A stretch of DNA of 58,376 nt. Origin: Arthrobacter sp. MYb227. GTDB taxonomy: Bacteria; Actinomycetota; Actinomycetes; Actinomycetales; Micrococcaceae. Below are positions 8,341-15,657 of this stretch, piece by piece. The notes below the pieces were generated by a model. The model searched no databases. It saw nothing but the letters and a program-made list of their open reading frames with translations, and was not told the DNA's origin. A program made the position numbers and the translations under genes. The stretch covers positions 1 through 58,376 of the forward strand of contig NZ_PCPT01000014.1 of the NCBI RefSeq assembly GCF_002975435.1, in the 5' to 3' direction. Every line of letters starts with the position of its first letter. Within the stretch, counting starts at the first letter, position 1.

Positions 8341-8370
8341 AGTTTAGTGTGAGTAAAATTACTCACGCAA
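8341..8370 (-). promoter_or_regulatory. Promoter of the GNAT-TetR operon
   Basis: Read leftward, a TTGCGT -35 (8365-8370) and a TAAACT -10 (8341-8346) are separated by 18 bases. The palindrome at 8349-8366 fills the spacer, and a second one at 8317-8339 covers the expected transcription start. Confidence 0.6.
8349..8366. promoter_or_regulatory. Operator palindrome O1 in the -35/-10 spacer
   Basis: A perfect 18-bp palindrome, GTGAGTAA-AA-TTACTCAC. Size, symmetry and position between -35 and -10 are those of a TetR-family operator; binding by the adjacent TetR protein is inferred. Confidence 0.7.
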
Positions 8371-8446
8371 CTCATGGGGGTCTCAAATGCGCTTAGGTTA
8401 CGCCCGTAGTGCGCTTCGCCCCGACCGGGAGTCTGTTGGAACGGCA

Positions 8447-8491
8447 AGGCGGGCTTGAATTGCGCATGTGGTGCGCAGCTCAAGCCCGCCT
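8447..8491 (-). terminator. Terminator after csbD
   Basis: A 12-bp perfect inverted repeat (AGGCGGGCTTGA at 8447-8458, its complement at 8480-8491) with a loop that can itself fold. It lies about 20 bases beyond the csbD stop on the reverse strand. Confidence 0.7.
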
Positions 8492-8512
8492 GAAGGTAGA
8501 GGGTTCTGGGAA

Positions 8513-8698
8513 TTATCCGCCGGTAATGTCCTTCGCCGCGTCCTTGACGTTTTCGCCTACCTGCTTGGCCTTTGCCGCGGCCTGATCCTTGAGGCCTTCG
8601 GCCTGCAACTTCTCGTTGCCGCTGATATCGCCAAGCTTTTCCTTGGCTGCTCCGGCAGCTTCTTGAGCCTTGTTGCTGATCTTGTCTCCGAGTCCCAT
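8513..8698 (-). CDS. CsbD family protein
   Basis: A 61-residue, highly charged, Ala/Lys-rich protein beginning MGLGDKISNKAQEAAGAAKEKLGDISGNEKLQAEG, which is the CsbD pattern (small general-stress proteins of unknown mechanism, sigma-B dependent in Bacillus). Length and composition match the family. It stands alone, with its own downstream hairpin. I could not identify a stress-sigma promoter upstream with confidence. Confidence 0.92.
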   Translation of the reverse strand: MGLGDKISNKAQEAAGAAKEKLGDISGNEKLQAEGLKDQAAAKAKQVGENVKDAAKDITGG

Positions 8699-8890
8699 GA
8701 TGGGTGTTCCCTTCGTTGATCTTGCGTGGATTTCCCACGCTAGGCAGGAAACCTTGGTAAAGGCTGGGTGGAACCTCCGCGAATCATCCTAGGCGCCGGA
8801 TTGTGTCGGGGTGAGCCCGGGCGAATCGGCTGGATTCAGGCGTTGAGAGGTCCGTCGATTGTTTATGCGAAATTCATGAGACTTCTTCGG

Positions 8891-8920
8891 TTGACACATT
8901 CTTCTATCGGGTCCTAGGCT
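8891..8920 (+). promoter_or_regulatory. Promoter of the gluconate operon (gntK)
   Basis: TTGACA (8891-8896), an 18-base spacer, then TAGGCT (8915-8920). The predicted transcription start is near 8927. The same -10 hexamer recurs before the aldo/keto reductase and before the Excalibur lipoprotein. Confidence 0.7.
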
Positions 8921-8931
8921 GTATAAATCAG

Positions 8932-8941
8932 ACTTATAGGT
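8932..8941 (+). promoter_or_regulatory. Candidate GntR operator at gntK
   Basis: ACTTATAGGT lies just downstream of the predicted transcription start and shares CTTATAGGT with the fuller palindrome AACCTTATAGGTT in front of gntR (15452-15464). Repression by GntR at this site is inferred. Confidence 0.5.
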
Positions 8942-8992
8942 GTGAAGTTCATCTTATGTCTGACAATAGTTTCTAACCACGATGGAGTGATG

Positions 8993-9508
8993 ATGACCAA
9001 CCCCGCCTACCCACCCATGATTGTTATGGGTGTCTCCGGTTGCGGTAAGTCAACTGTCGGCCAAAAGCTTGCTGCCCGACTCGACTTGGTCTTCATCGAC
9101 GGCGATGATCTGCACCCCAAGTCCAATAAGGACAAAATGGCCGCGGGACACCCGCTTGACGACAATGATCGTGGCCCGTGGTTAGAAACCATCGGCACGA
9201 AACTTGCCCAAAGCGTCGCAAATGGAGTCCCGGCGATCATCGCCTGCTCGGCACTCAAGCACACCTACCGCGACCTTTTGCGATCGCTGGCCCCCAGCAC
9301 ACTCTTCGTGCACCTGACCGGTACCCCGGAACTCATCCAGCATCGTCTCGATGAACGCAGTCACGAATACATGCCCCCAACACTTTTGGCTTCCCAGCTA
9401 AGTACCCTCGAAGCTATTACCTCCGACGAATCAGCCATCGAGGTCAACGTGGAGCTCAGCCCGGACGAGATCGTTCAGGCCGTGGCCCGCCAGCTGGAAT
9501 CTTTGTAA
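8993..9508 (+). CDS. gntK: Gluconokinase
   Basis: A 171-residue P-loop kinase that phosphorylates D-gluconate to 6-phosphogluconate with ATP. The Walker A motif is GVSGCGKST at residues 13-21. Family features DGDDLHPKSNKDKMAAGHPLDD (substrate loop), DRGPWL, IIACSALKHTYRDLLR and the LDERSHEYMPPTLLASQL region are all present. The length matches bacterial GntK. ATG 8993 (or 8990, since ATGATG occurs) follows TGGAG; a longer in-frame ATG at 8942 would sit at the candidate operator and lacks a ribosome site. It is the first gene of the gluconate operon, with gntP next. Confidence 0.95.
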   Translation: MTNPAYPPMIVMGVSGCGKSTVGQKLAARLDLVFIDGDDLHPKSNKDKMAAGHPLDDNDRGPWLETIGTKLAQSVANGVPAIIACSALKHTYRDLLRSLAPSTLFVHLTGTPELIQHRLDERSHEYMPPTLLASQLSTLEAITSDESAIEVNVELSPDEIVQAVARQLESL

Positions 9509-9564
9509 AAAGCTTTGCCGGGCACTCCCGCCCAAGATAATCACCGCATCTCATGAGGACAATG

Positions 9565-10971
9565 ATGACCGACGAGTTAGTTATGAACTGGACGCTGGGC
9601 ACACCAGCGCTCCTGTCAATCGCAACCGGTGCAATCCTGCTGCTGCTATTGCTGATCATTAAGTGGCGCATCCACGCGTTCGTGGCACTTGTTGTCATTT
9701 CGCTGCTGACGGCAGTTGCCACAGGTATCCCGGTTGGCGCGATAGTCCCAACACTCACCGGTGGTTTCGGTGGAACACTTGCCTCGGTGGCTCTGCTCGT
9801 TGGTTTGGGCGCAATGCTCGGCCGCATGCTTGAAACAAGCGGTGGTGCAGCGGTACTGACCAACGCGTTGATCAGCAAGTTTGGTGAGAAGCGTGCACCG
9901 CTTGCACTCTCCGTGGCTTCGCTGCTCTTCGGCTTCCCAATCTTCTTTGACGCCGGCCTTGTTGTCATGCTGCCGATCATCTTCACTGTCGCACGCCGCT
10001 TGGGTGGCTCCTTCCTGGGCTACGCCTTCCCGGCCGCAACCGCATTCTCCGTCATGCACATCTTTGTGCCGCCGCACCCGGGTCCGGTTGCAGCCTCCGG
10101 TCTGCTCGAAGCCAACGTCGGCCTGGTCTTGCTCCTGGGCCTCGTAGTTGCCATCCCTACCTGGTACTTCGCCGGTCACCTCTTCGGTAAGTACGTAGGA
10201 CGCAAGTACAACATCGCCATCCCGGACATCCTTGCCGGCAGCGAAAAGCAGCAACACGATTTCGCCTCCAAGCCTTCGCTTGGCACAGTTATCACCTTGC
10301 TGCTGCTCCCACTGATCCTGATCTTCATGAACACCGGGCTTAACGCGCTGGCCACCGCCGGCGTCGTGGACAAGACCGAGACCTGGGTTCAGGTCCTGCG
10401 TCTGCTGGGCGAAACCCCCATTGCATTGCTGATCACCGTCTTGCTTGCCATGTACCTGCTGGGCTTCAAGCAGAACAAGGACAAGGCTCTTATTGAGACA
10501 GTCACCGATTCTGCGCTGGGCCCGGTCTGCTCGATCATTCTGATCACCGGTGCCGGTGGCATGTTCGGTGCAGTCCTGCGCGCCAGCGGTATTGGTGATG
10601 CGGTGGCCTCATCGCTGGATGCCATGGGTCTACCAATCATCGTTGCCGGCTTCATCATTGCCGCAGTGGTCCGCGTGGCACAGGGTTCAGCAACCGTCGC
10701 ACTGACCACCGCTGCTGCCATCGTGCAGCCGGTTGTCGTTGGCAACGCCGACTTCAACTCGGTCGAGGTCGTGGCAATCGTGCTTGCACTTGCAGCTGGC
10801 TCGGTCTTCGCCGGCCACGTCAACGACTCCGGCTTCTGGCTGGTCTCCAAGTTCTTCGGCATGGACGTGAAGACAACACTGAAGGTCTGGACCGTTGGTC
10901 AGGCACTGGTTGGTGTCATCGGCTTCGTGATCGCCTTTGCTATCTACCTGGTAGCTGGAGCAGTAGCCTAA
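9565..10971 (+). CDS. gntP: Gluconate:H+ symporter, GntP family
   Basis: A roughly 468-residue multi-helix inner-membrane permease. Recognisable stretches are GFGGTLASVALLVGLGAMLGRMLETSGGA, LLFGFPIFFDAGLVVMLPI, HIFVPPHPGP, VRVAQGSATVALTTAAAI and FAGHVNDSGFWLVSKFF, all diagnostic of GntP. The start could be ATG 9562 or 9565 (ATGATG), both following GAGG at 9555-9558. It lies 56 bases after gntK, so the two are cotranscribed. A partial terminator-like hairpin follows (10984-11024). Confidence 0.95.
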   Translation: MTDELVMNWTLGTPALLSIATGAILLLLLLIIKWRIHAFVALVVISLLTAVATGIPVGAIVPTLTGGFGGTLASVALLVGLGAMLGRMLETSGGAAVLTNALISKFGEKRAPLALSVASLLFGFPIFFDAGLVVMLPIIFTVARRLGGSFLGYAFPAATAFSVMHIFVPPHPGPVAASGLLEANVGLVLLLGLVVAIPTWYFAGHLFGKYVGRKYNIAIPDILAGSEKQQHDFASKPSLGTVITLLLLPLILIFMNTGLNALATAGVVDKTETWVQVLRLLGETPIALLITVLLAMYLLGFKQNKDKALIETVTDSALGPVCSIILITGAGGMFGAVLRASGIGDAVASSLDAMGLPIIVAGFIIAAVVRVAQGSATVALTTAAAIVQPVVVGNADFNSVEVVAIVLALAAGSVFAGHVNDSGFWLVSKFFGMDVKTTLKVWTVGQALVGVIGFVIAFAIYLVAGAVA

Positions 10972-10983
10972 ATCGGTACGTAG

Positions 10984-11024
10984 GGGGGTTCGTACTAGGC
11001 AGAGATGTCCAGCTATGAACCCCC
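10984..11024 (+). terminator. Hairpin between gntP and the SDR gene (partial terminator or processing site)
   Basis: GGGGGTTCGTA (10984-10994) pairs with TATGAACCCCC (11014-11024) over 11 bp with one G-T pair, and is followed by a T-rich ATACTTATTTCC. It lies inside the presumed operon, so it may reduce rather than abolish downstream expression. Confidence 0.6.
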
Positions 11025-11063
11025 ATACTTATTTCCACTCCCGACTCACATTAAGGAAAGCGC

Positions 11064-11837
11064 ATGGGCAACAACCTTTTTGACCTCACCGGACGCATTG
11101 CACTGGTGACCGGATCTTCACGTGGCATTGGCCGCGAACTCGCTGCAGGACTCGCCGATGCCGGAGCCAGCATTGTGCTCCACGGCCGCGATGCCGCGCG
11201 ACTTGCACAGACCGCAGCAGAATTTTCCGCCAAGTACGGCGCGGAAAAGATCTTCTCCTACGCCTTTGATGTCACCGACGCCGAAGCCGTAGCAAGCAAT
11301 ATCGCCGCCATTGAGGCCGAGGTCGGCCCCATCCGCATCCTGGTAAACAACGCCGGAATCCAGCACAGGGTTCCATTGTTAGATCTCGAGGTTGCCGATT
11401 GGCAGCGCGTGCTTGACACCAACCTGACCAGCGCATTTTTGGTGGGCCGCGAGGCAGCCCGCGGAATGCTGGCGCGTGGGGAAGGCAAGATCATCAATAT
11501 CTGCTCGGTGCAAACCGATCTTGCACGTCCCACCATATCCGCCTACACCGCGGCCAAGGGTGGTTTGCGTAACCTCACCCGTGCGATGACCGCCGAATGG
11601 GCCGGCAGTGGCCTGCAGATCAATGGCATTGCCCCCGGGTATATTCACACAGAAATGACCCAGAACCTGGTTGACGATGAAAAGTTCAACTCATGGATCC
11701 TGGGCCGCACCCCGGCAGGACGTTGGGGAACCGTAGCAGACCTAGCCGGACCGGCGGTATGGCTGGCCTCTGACGGATCGAACTATGTCAATGGCCAAAC
11801 CATCTTTATCGACGGAGGAATGACAGTTGTCGTCTAA
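11064..11837 (+). CDS. SDR oxidoreductase, probable gluconate 5-dehydrogenase
   Basis: A 257-residue classical short-chain dehydrogenase. TGSSRGIGRELA is the NAD(P) glycine motif, LVNNAG follows, and the Ser-Tyr-Lys catalytic set is in ICSVQTDLARPTISAYTAAKGG. PGYIHTEMT and FIDGGMTVVV close the fold. It resembles IdnO/Gno (5-ketogluconate to gluconate), and the idnD neighbour supports this. 2-deoxygluconate 3-dehydrogenase is the main alternative. ATG 11064 follows AAGGAAAG. The gene overlaps the idnD start by 11 bases, a sign of coupling. Confidence 0.88.
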   Translation: MGNNLFDLTGRIALVTGSSRGIGRELAAGLADAGASIVLHGRDAARLAQTAAEFSAKYGAEKIFSYAFDVTDAEAVASNIAAIEAEVGPIRILVNNAGIQHRVPLLDLEVADWQRVLDTNLTSAFLVGREAARGMLARGEGKIINICSVQTDLARPTISAYTAAKGGLRNLTRAMTAEWAGSGLQINGIAPGYIHTEMTQNLVDDEKFNSWILGRTPAGRWGTVADLAGPAVWLASDGSNYVNGQTIFIDGGMTVVV

Positions 11838-12864
11838 CATCACCGCAACCGCCGTTGTTGCCCACGCGGCAAACGACTTGCGCGTAGAAACCATCGACGT
11901 ACCGACACCCGCTGCCAATGAGGCACAGATTTCCATCGCTTATGGGGGGATCTGCGGATCTGACCTGCATTACTGGAGCCACGGCGCCGCGGGGGAGTCT
12001 ATCCTCAAGGCACCGATGATCCTGGGTCATGAGATTGTCGGAACCGTGAGCGTTGCCGCTGCCGATGGGAGAGGTCCGGCCGTGGGTACCCCGGTAGCCA
12101 TTCACCCGGCGACACCGGGTGGAACCGGTGCGCGTTACCCGGAGGATCGCCCGAATCTTTCACCGGGCTGCACCTACCTTGGCTCCGCGGCACGCTTCCC
12201 ACACACCGAGGGTGCATTTGCTACAACGGTCAACCTGCCCGTACGCATGTTGCGCGAGCTTCCGGCCAACCTGTCGCTGCGTGATGCGGCGCTGGCCGAA
12301 CCGGCAGCCGTTGCCTGGCATGCAGTATCGCGCGCCGGGAATGTAGCAGGTAAGCGTGTGATGGTCATCGGTGCCGGTCCCATTGGTGCGTTGGCAGTTG
12401 CCGTGCTCAAGCGTGCGGGAGCCGCGTCGATTGTCGCCGTTGACATGTTTGATAAGCCGCTGGAGATTGCTGCTGCCGCCGGTGCCAGCGAAACCCTGAA
12501 GGCCACCGATGCCGAGGCCATCGCCGCCGTTGAGGCAGATGTTGTCATCGAGGCAAGCGGCAATTACCGCGGATTGGCTTCGGCTGTACGCGGGGCCGTG
12601 CGCGGCGGTCGGGTTGTCATGGTCGGGTTGTTGCCTTCGGGCGAGCAGCCGGCCTTGATTTCCTTGGCCATCACCCGAGAACTTGAACTGGTTGGCTCCT
12701 TCCGGTTCAACGATGAAATCGACGAAGTCATCACGGCACTTGCCGATGGCTCACTCGATGTCTCATCCATCGTTACTCACGAGTACGATGTAAACGATGC
12801 CTTGGGGGCATTTGAGACGGCCAAGAACTCAGCGGAATCCGGAAAGGTTCTTTTGAAGTTCTAG
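11827..12864 (+). CDS. idnD: L-idonate 5-dehydrogenase, zinc-type medium-chain dehydrogenase
   Basis: A 345-residue medium-chain dehydrogenase that would oxidise L-idonate to 5-ketogluconate. The catalytic zinc site is seen in YGGICGSDLHYWSHG and GHEIVG, and the Rossmann fold in VIGAGPIGALAVAVLKRAG. LGSAARFPHTEGAF matches the IdnD subfamily. The structural-zinc loop is unusual: where four closely spaced cysteines are expected, the segment AIHPATPGGTG to LSPGC keeps only one. It starts at TTG 11827, inside the end of the SDR gene, with GGAGG about 7 bases upstream. With the SDR, gntP and gntK it forms a pathway from idonate to 6-phosphogluconate. Confidence 0.9.
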   Translation: MSSNITATAVVAHAANDLRVETIDVPTPAANEAQISIAYGGICGSDLHYWSHGAAGESILKAPMILGHEIVGTVSVAAADGRGPAVGTPVAIHPATPGGTGARYPEDRPNLSPGCTYLGSAARFPHTEGAFATTVNLPVRMLRELPANLSLRDAALAEPAAVAWHAVSRAGNVAGKRVMVIGAGPIGALAVAVLKRAGAASIVAVDMFDKPLEIAAAAGASETLKATDAEAIAAVEADVVIEASGNYRGLASAVRGAVRGGRVVMVGLLPSGEQPALISLAITRELELVGSFRFNDEIDEVITALADGSLDVSSIVTHEYDVNDALGAFETAKNSAESGKVLLKF

Positions 12865-13038
12865 GACACGTCTCAGGCCGATTATCGGCCACACTCGCAA
12901 CACCTTAAAACTGTTGCAACGCACTATCGAAGCGTCATCCCGGTCTCCCGTTCGAGCCCCGGGCTGGCGCTTCGATATTTAAGCTGGTTCCGTAACAATC
13001 CCTACCGATTGCTATGGCACGCTGATGCAGGTGATCGC

Positions 13039-13851
13039 CTAGTGCGCCTTGGGAATCGGACCCAAAAATGCGGGCGTTGAGTGATCGAATACCGCCCGCG
13101 CCGCGCGCTGAAAACTGAGCATTGCGTGACGCCAATAAGTTGCTGGTCTCAACCCACACGCTCTCAAAGCCGCGCGATGGTCAATCACCACCACAGTACT
13201 TGCGCCCACCGCTACAAGGGTTAGCAAGGCGTGTGCCACGTTGCGCGCAAATTTGGGAGTCGTTGAGAACCCTGCTCTGAGCCGGTCGGTTTGAAAACGA
13301 ATATGATCCTGTTCGTCGGTTGCAACCCGTTCGCCAATGCCGCGCAAAACAGGATCCGGTGCGTTCTGGGCTAGAGCGGTGAAATATCCCATGGATACGC
13401 TCTCGGCCACCAGAAAGAGCCCGAGTTCGGTACGCAAACCAAGTGATCGGCGCAGGAACACAAAAACTGAATCCGACCAATGAGCCGCAATTCGCTGCCC
13501 ACCGAAGCGTTCGAGGCCGCGAGCAAAGAGAGCCGAATGTTTTTGTTCCTCAACAACCAAGAGTTGCAACGCCGCTACATAAATCGGATCACCATGTTTG
13601 GCTGCCTTGGACAAGAGCCCTTTTCCATCCCCGCTCTCACCGAGCTCAAATCTTTGTAGTGAATGAATAAATGCTGCAGTTGTTGACCGATCCATTTCAG
13701 ATGCGGCATCCCAATCGATGCTTTCGTCATGAAGCAGTTGTCGCTGCGGGTTGGTTTCGAAGTGCTTGACCCACGGAAGGAATGTTGTATCGTCGCTCGA
13801 TGACGGGCGATGATTTGTCTTGGAAGGAGCCGCTGCTACTGGATCATTCAT
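13039..13851 (-). CDS. Ferritin-like diiron protein of unknown function
   Basis: About 270 residues, mostly helical. The pattern looks like a four-helix diiron site: QRFELGESGDGKG, LLVVEEQKHSALFARGL (an EExxH), LFLVAESVSMGYF and RVATDEQDHIRFQ (a DExxH). These spaced Glu/His pairs are typical of ferritin-like oxidases and oxygenases. I do not recognise a named family with certainty. ATG 13851 begins a normal hydrophilic N-terminus (MNDPVAAAPSKTNH); a TTG at 13878 is possible but has no ribosome site. It lies on the opposite strand to the gluconate operon and ends 175 bases past idnD, so it is not obviously part of that pathway. Confidence 0.72.
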   Translation of the reverse strand: MNDPVAAAPSKTNHRPSSSDDTTFLPWVKHFETNPQRQLLHDESIDWDAASEMDRSTTAAFIHSLQRFELGESGDGKGLLSKAAKHGDPIYVAALQLLVVEEQKHSALFARGLERFGGQRIAAHWSDSVFVFLRRSLGLRTELGLFLVAESVSMGYFTALAQNAPDPVLRGIGERVATDEQDHIRFQTDRLRAGFSTTPKFARNVAHALLTLVAVGASTVVVIDHRAALRACGLRPATYWRHAMLSFQRAARAVFDHSTPAFLGPIPKAH

Positions 13852-13896
13852 TGCGTATCCAATCTGTAAGGTTGGCAAAATCTAGAGTGTGAAGCG

Positions 13897-14154
13897 CTAA
13901 GAACCGTTTCTAACGGCATGTTGTGGCGCACCGGATGAAGACTGGCCCTCATCGGATTCCCAGCGAAGAATGTCACCGGGCTGGCACTTTAGCACGCTAC
14001 AAATTGCCTCAAGCGTGCTAAATCGCACGGCCTTGGCGCGACCGTTTTTCAACACGGCAACGTTTGCAGGTGAAATCCCGACGGCGTTGGCAAATTCGGC
14101 AACCGACATTTTATTTTTGGCCAACAGAACATCAATATCCACGATGATTGGCAT
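13897..14154 (-). CDS. Small Cro/CI-type HTH regulator (YozG-like)
   Basis: An 85-residue XRE-type regulator: MPIIVDIDVLLAKNKMSVAEF, then ANAVGISPANVAVLKNGRAKAV (helix-turn-helix about residues 19-40), FSTLEAICSVLKCQPGDIL, and a Ser-rich tail. This form is regularly found paired with DUF2975 membrane proteins. Its ATG overlaps the stop of the DUF2975 gene by one base (TGATG), so the two are translationally coupled and transcribed from 14640-14668. It probably autoregulates. Confidence 0.9.
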   Translation of the reverse strand: MPIIVDIDVLLAKNKMSVAEFANAVGISPANVAVLKNGRAKAVRFSTLEAICSVLKCQPGDILRWESDEGQSSSGAPQHAVRNGS

Positions 14155-14633
14155 CAGACGACCTCGGCCATCTCGCTCTCGAGCGTTGTTGCATTACGCA
14201 GCAACCCGCGCATGACGATGATGAGTAGTACCGTCGCTGCACCGCCAATTCCGGCAGCACACGTTGCTAGGAATATCCCCGGCCCACCAGCTTGAACCAC
14301 GACAAGCATGTGTAGGCCCGCGAAAACCAGCAGTATGGTGGCTGTCACGATGCTGGCGATGATGGTGTTGACCCAGCCCAGGGCGCGTTCAGAGAAAATT
14401 GAGTCTTGTTCCACTCTGGACAGCAGTACCCAGGTGGCAAGCACCGCGAGTTGAACGCAGGCGATGGCACTGATGCTGATGAACGTGTAGGGCGCTGCGA
14501 GGAATACTACTTCAGGAAAAGCGATGGCACTCTCCGCAACCAGGGAAGGAATAACAATTACCTGTCCGAGCAACAAAAGCAGGAAGACCAAGGCAAGTAG
14601 CACACGTAGGACTGAGATGACTGATCGATTCAT
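14154..14633 (-). CDS. DUF2975 family membrane protein
   Basis: A 159-residue protein with four predicted membrane helices (for example VLRVLLALVFLLLLLGQVIVI and residues near 45-70, 90-115 and 125-145), as in DUF2975. The motif QDSIFSERALGWVNTI between helices 2 and 3 is characteristic. It forms a two-gene unit with the downstream HTH regulator; function is unknown, and a sensory or regulator-sequestering role is only a guess. The ATG at 14633 has no ribosome site; a -10 element ends six bases upstream, which implies a leaderless mRNA. Confidence 0.88.
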   Translation of the reverse strand: MNRSVISVLRVLLALVFLLLLLGQVIVIPSLVAESAIAFPEVVFLAAPYTFISISAIACVQLAVLATWVLLSRVEQDSIFSERALGWVNTIIASIVTATILLVFAGLHMLVVVQAGGPGIFLATCAAGIGGAATVLLIIVMRGLLRNATTLESEMAEVV

Positions 14634-14639
14634 GTATCG

Positions 14640-14668
14640 AGTATCGATATGTATCTATCGAATGTCAA
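14640..14668 (-). promoter_or_regulatory. Probable leaderless promoter of the DUF2975-HTH pair
   Basis: Read leftward: TTGACA (14663-14668), a 17-base spacer, GATACT (14640-14645), then six bases (CGATAC) and the ATG at 14633. Transcription would begin at or next to the A of ATG. The region is rich in ATCGA repeats, and the 11-mer ATCGATTCATG occurs at 14623-14633 and again at 14668-14678; these may bind the HTH partner. Confidence 0.65.
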
Positions 14669-14720
14669 TCGATTCATGGGGGCGGAAGCTCAACTCACGG
14701 GAAACTCTCAGCAGGGTTCG

Positions 14721-15446
14721 TTAGATCCGTGGCGTCGGGAACAGGCGCGGCTTATCGGCCCACACACCACAAATTTCCTCATTGGTACGCCGCATGATCT
14801 TTTCCATCGCATCGCGTGCATCCTGCGGATCGTGCGCCGAAATAGCATCGGCAACTGCCTGGTGCCAGGCCAACGCCTCCTCATGGGGGCGCTCGGGCAT
14901 GAGCCCCAGCTCGGTACGTCCACGCAGTGTCTCCCCAATGGGGTTGGCAAGATTCGCGAACATTTCATTGCCCGATGCGGCAAGCACCAGCGCGTGGAAA
15001 CGAATATCGAGCTCCAAAAACGTTGCAAGATCACCGGACCGACCGGCATGACGCATCTGTGCCGCCAAGTTCAGCAATTCGCCACAAAACTCATCCGGCG
15101 CATGTTCCGCGGCAAGTTCGGCGGCCATGGGTTCAACTGCAACGCGAAGCTCGGTCAGCGAACGCAGTTGGGCGCCTAGTCCGCCCGAGGCCAAACGCCA
15201 ACGAATCACCAGCGGGTCAAAGGGATTCCAATCCTCGGGAGGTAACACGCGGATCCCTACGCGCTTGGTAGAAATCACCAATCCGGCAGATGCAAGCACA
15301 CGTACAGCCTCACGCACTACTGAACGCGAAACACCCAGTTCGTCCTCGATTGACGAGGCCAAAATGATTTCACCGGGTCGAATGGTTCCATTCACTATCC
15401 GGTTTCCTAGGTGTTCTACTGCGCGGTGGTGCAAGCTATTGGGCAT
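14721..15446 (-). CDS. gntR: GntR-family (FCD/FadR subfamily) regulator of the gluconate genes
   Basis: A 241-residue regulator. The N-terminal winged helix spans about residues 8-68 (ELGVSRSVVREAVRVLASAGL). The C-terminal helical FCD ligand domain contains ELRVAVEPMAAELAA, ELDIRFHALVLAASGN and RPHEEALAWHQAVADAI with its metal-binding histidines. It sits between the gluconate catabolic operon and gnd, which makes gluconate or 6-phosphogluconate the likely effector. A palindrome lies over its ribosome site and a related sequence lies at the gntK transcription start, suggesting autoregulation and operon repression. Confidence 0.9.
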   Translation of the reverse strand: MPNSLHHRAVEHLGNRIVNGTIRPGEIILASSIEDELGVSRSVVREAVRVLASAGLVISTKRVGIRVLPPEDWNPFDPLVIRWRLASGGLGAQLRSLTELRVAVEPMAAELAAEHAPDEFCGELLNLAAQMRHAGRSGDLATFLELDIRFHALVLAASGNEMFANLANPIGETLRGRTELGLMPERPHEEALAWHQAVADAISAHDPQDARDAMEKIMRRTNEEICGVWADKPRLFPTPRI

Positions 15447-15451
15447 GAATC

Positions 15452-15464
15452 AACCTTATAGGTT
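15452..15464. promoter_or_regulatory. Candidate GntR operator over the gntR ribosome site
   Basis: AACCTTATAGGTT is a 13-base near-perfect palindrome located 6-18 bases upstream of the gntR ATG. It includes the only purine-rich ribosome-site candidate (AAGG on the reverse strand). The core CTTATAGGT recurs at 8933-8941. Confidence 0.6.
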
Positions 15465-15657
15465 ATTTCGACCACAAATGCACCGGTCAACACCCTAAAA
15501 CATGCGGAATTTCGGGGCAACTTAAGCCAACGGAGCGTGTTCTTCTGGCCTGAGCGCGGCATACAAACTAAGCTAGAGGTTAGTCACGAAGCCGTGCCCG
15601 GCGTATTTCGTGCCGGTATCTTGCCCGGCTTCGATATTCGCAAACGATGGAGACTTC

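Noticed and set aside
12876-12890. GGCCGATTATCGGCC hairpin after idnD
   Set aside because: Only a 6-bp stem with a 3-base loop and no T-run; too weak to call a terminator.
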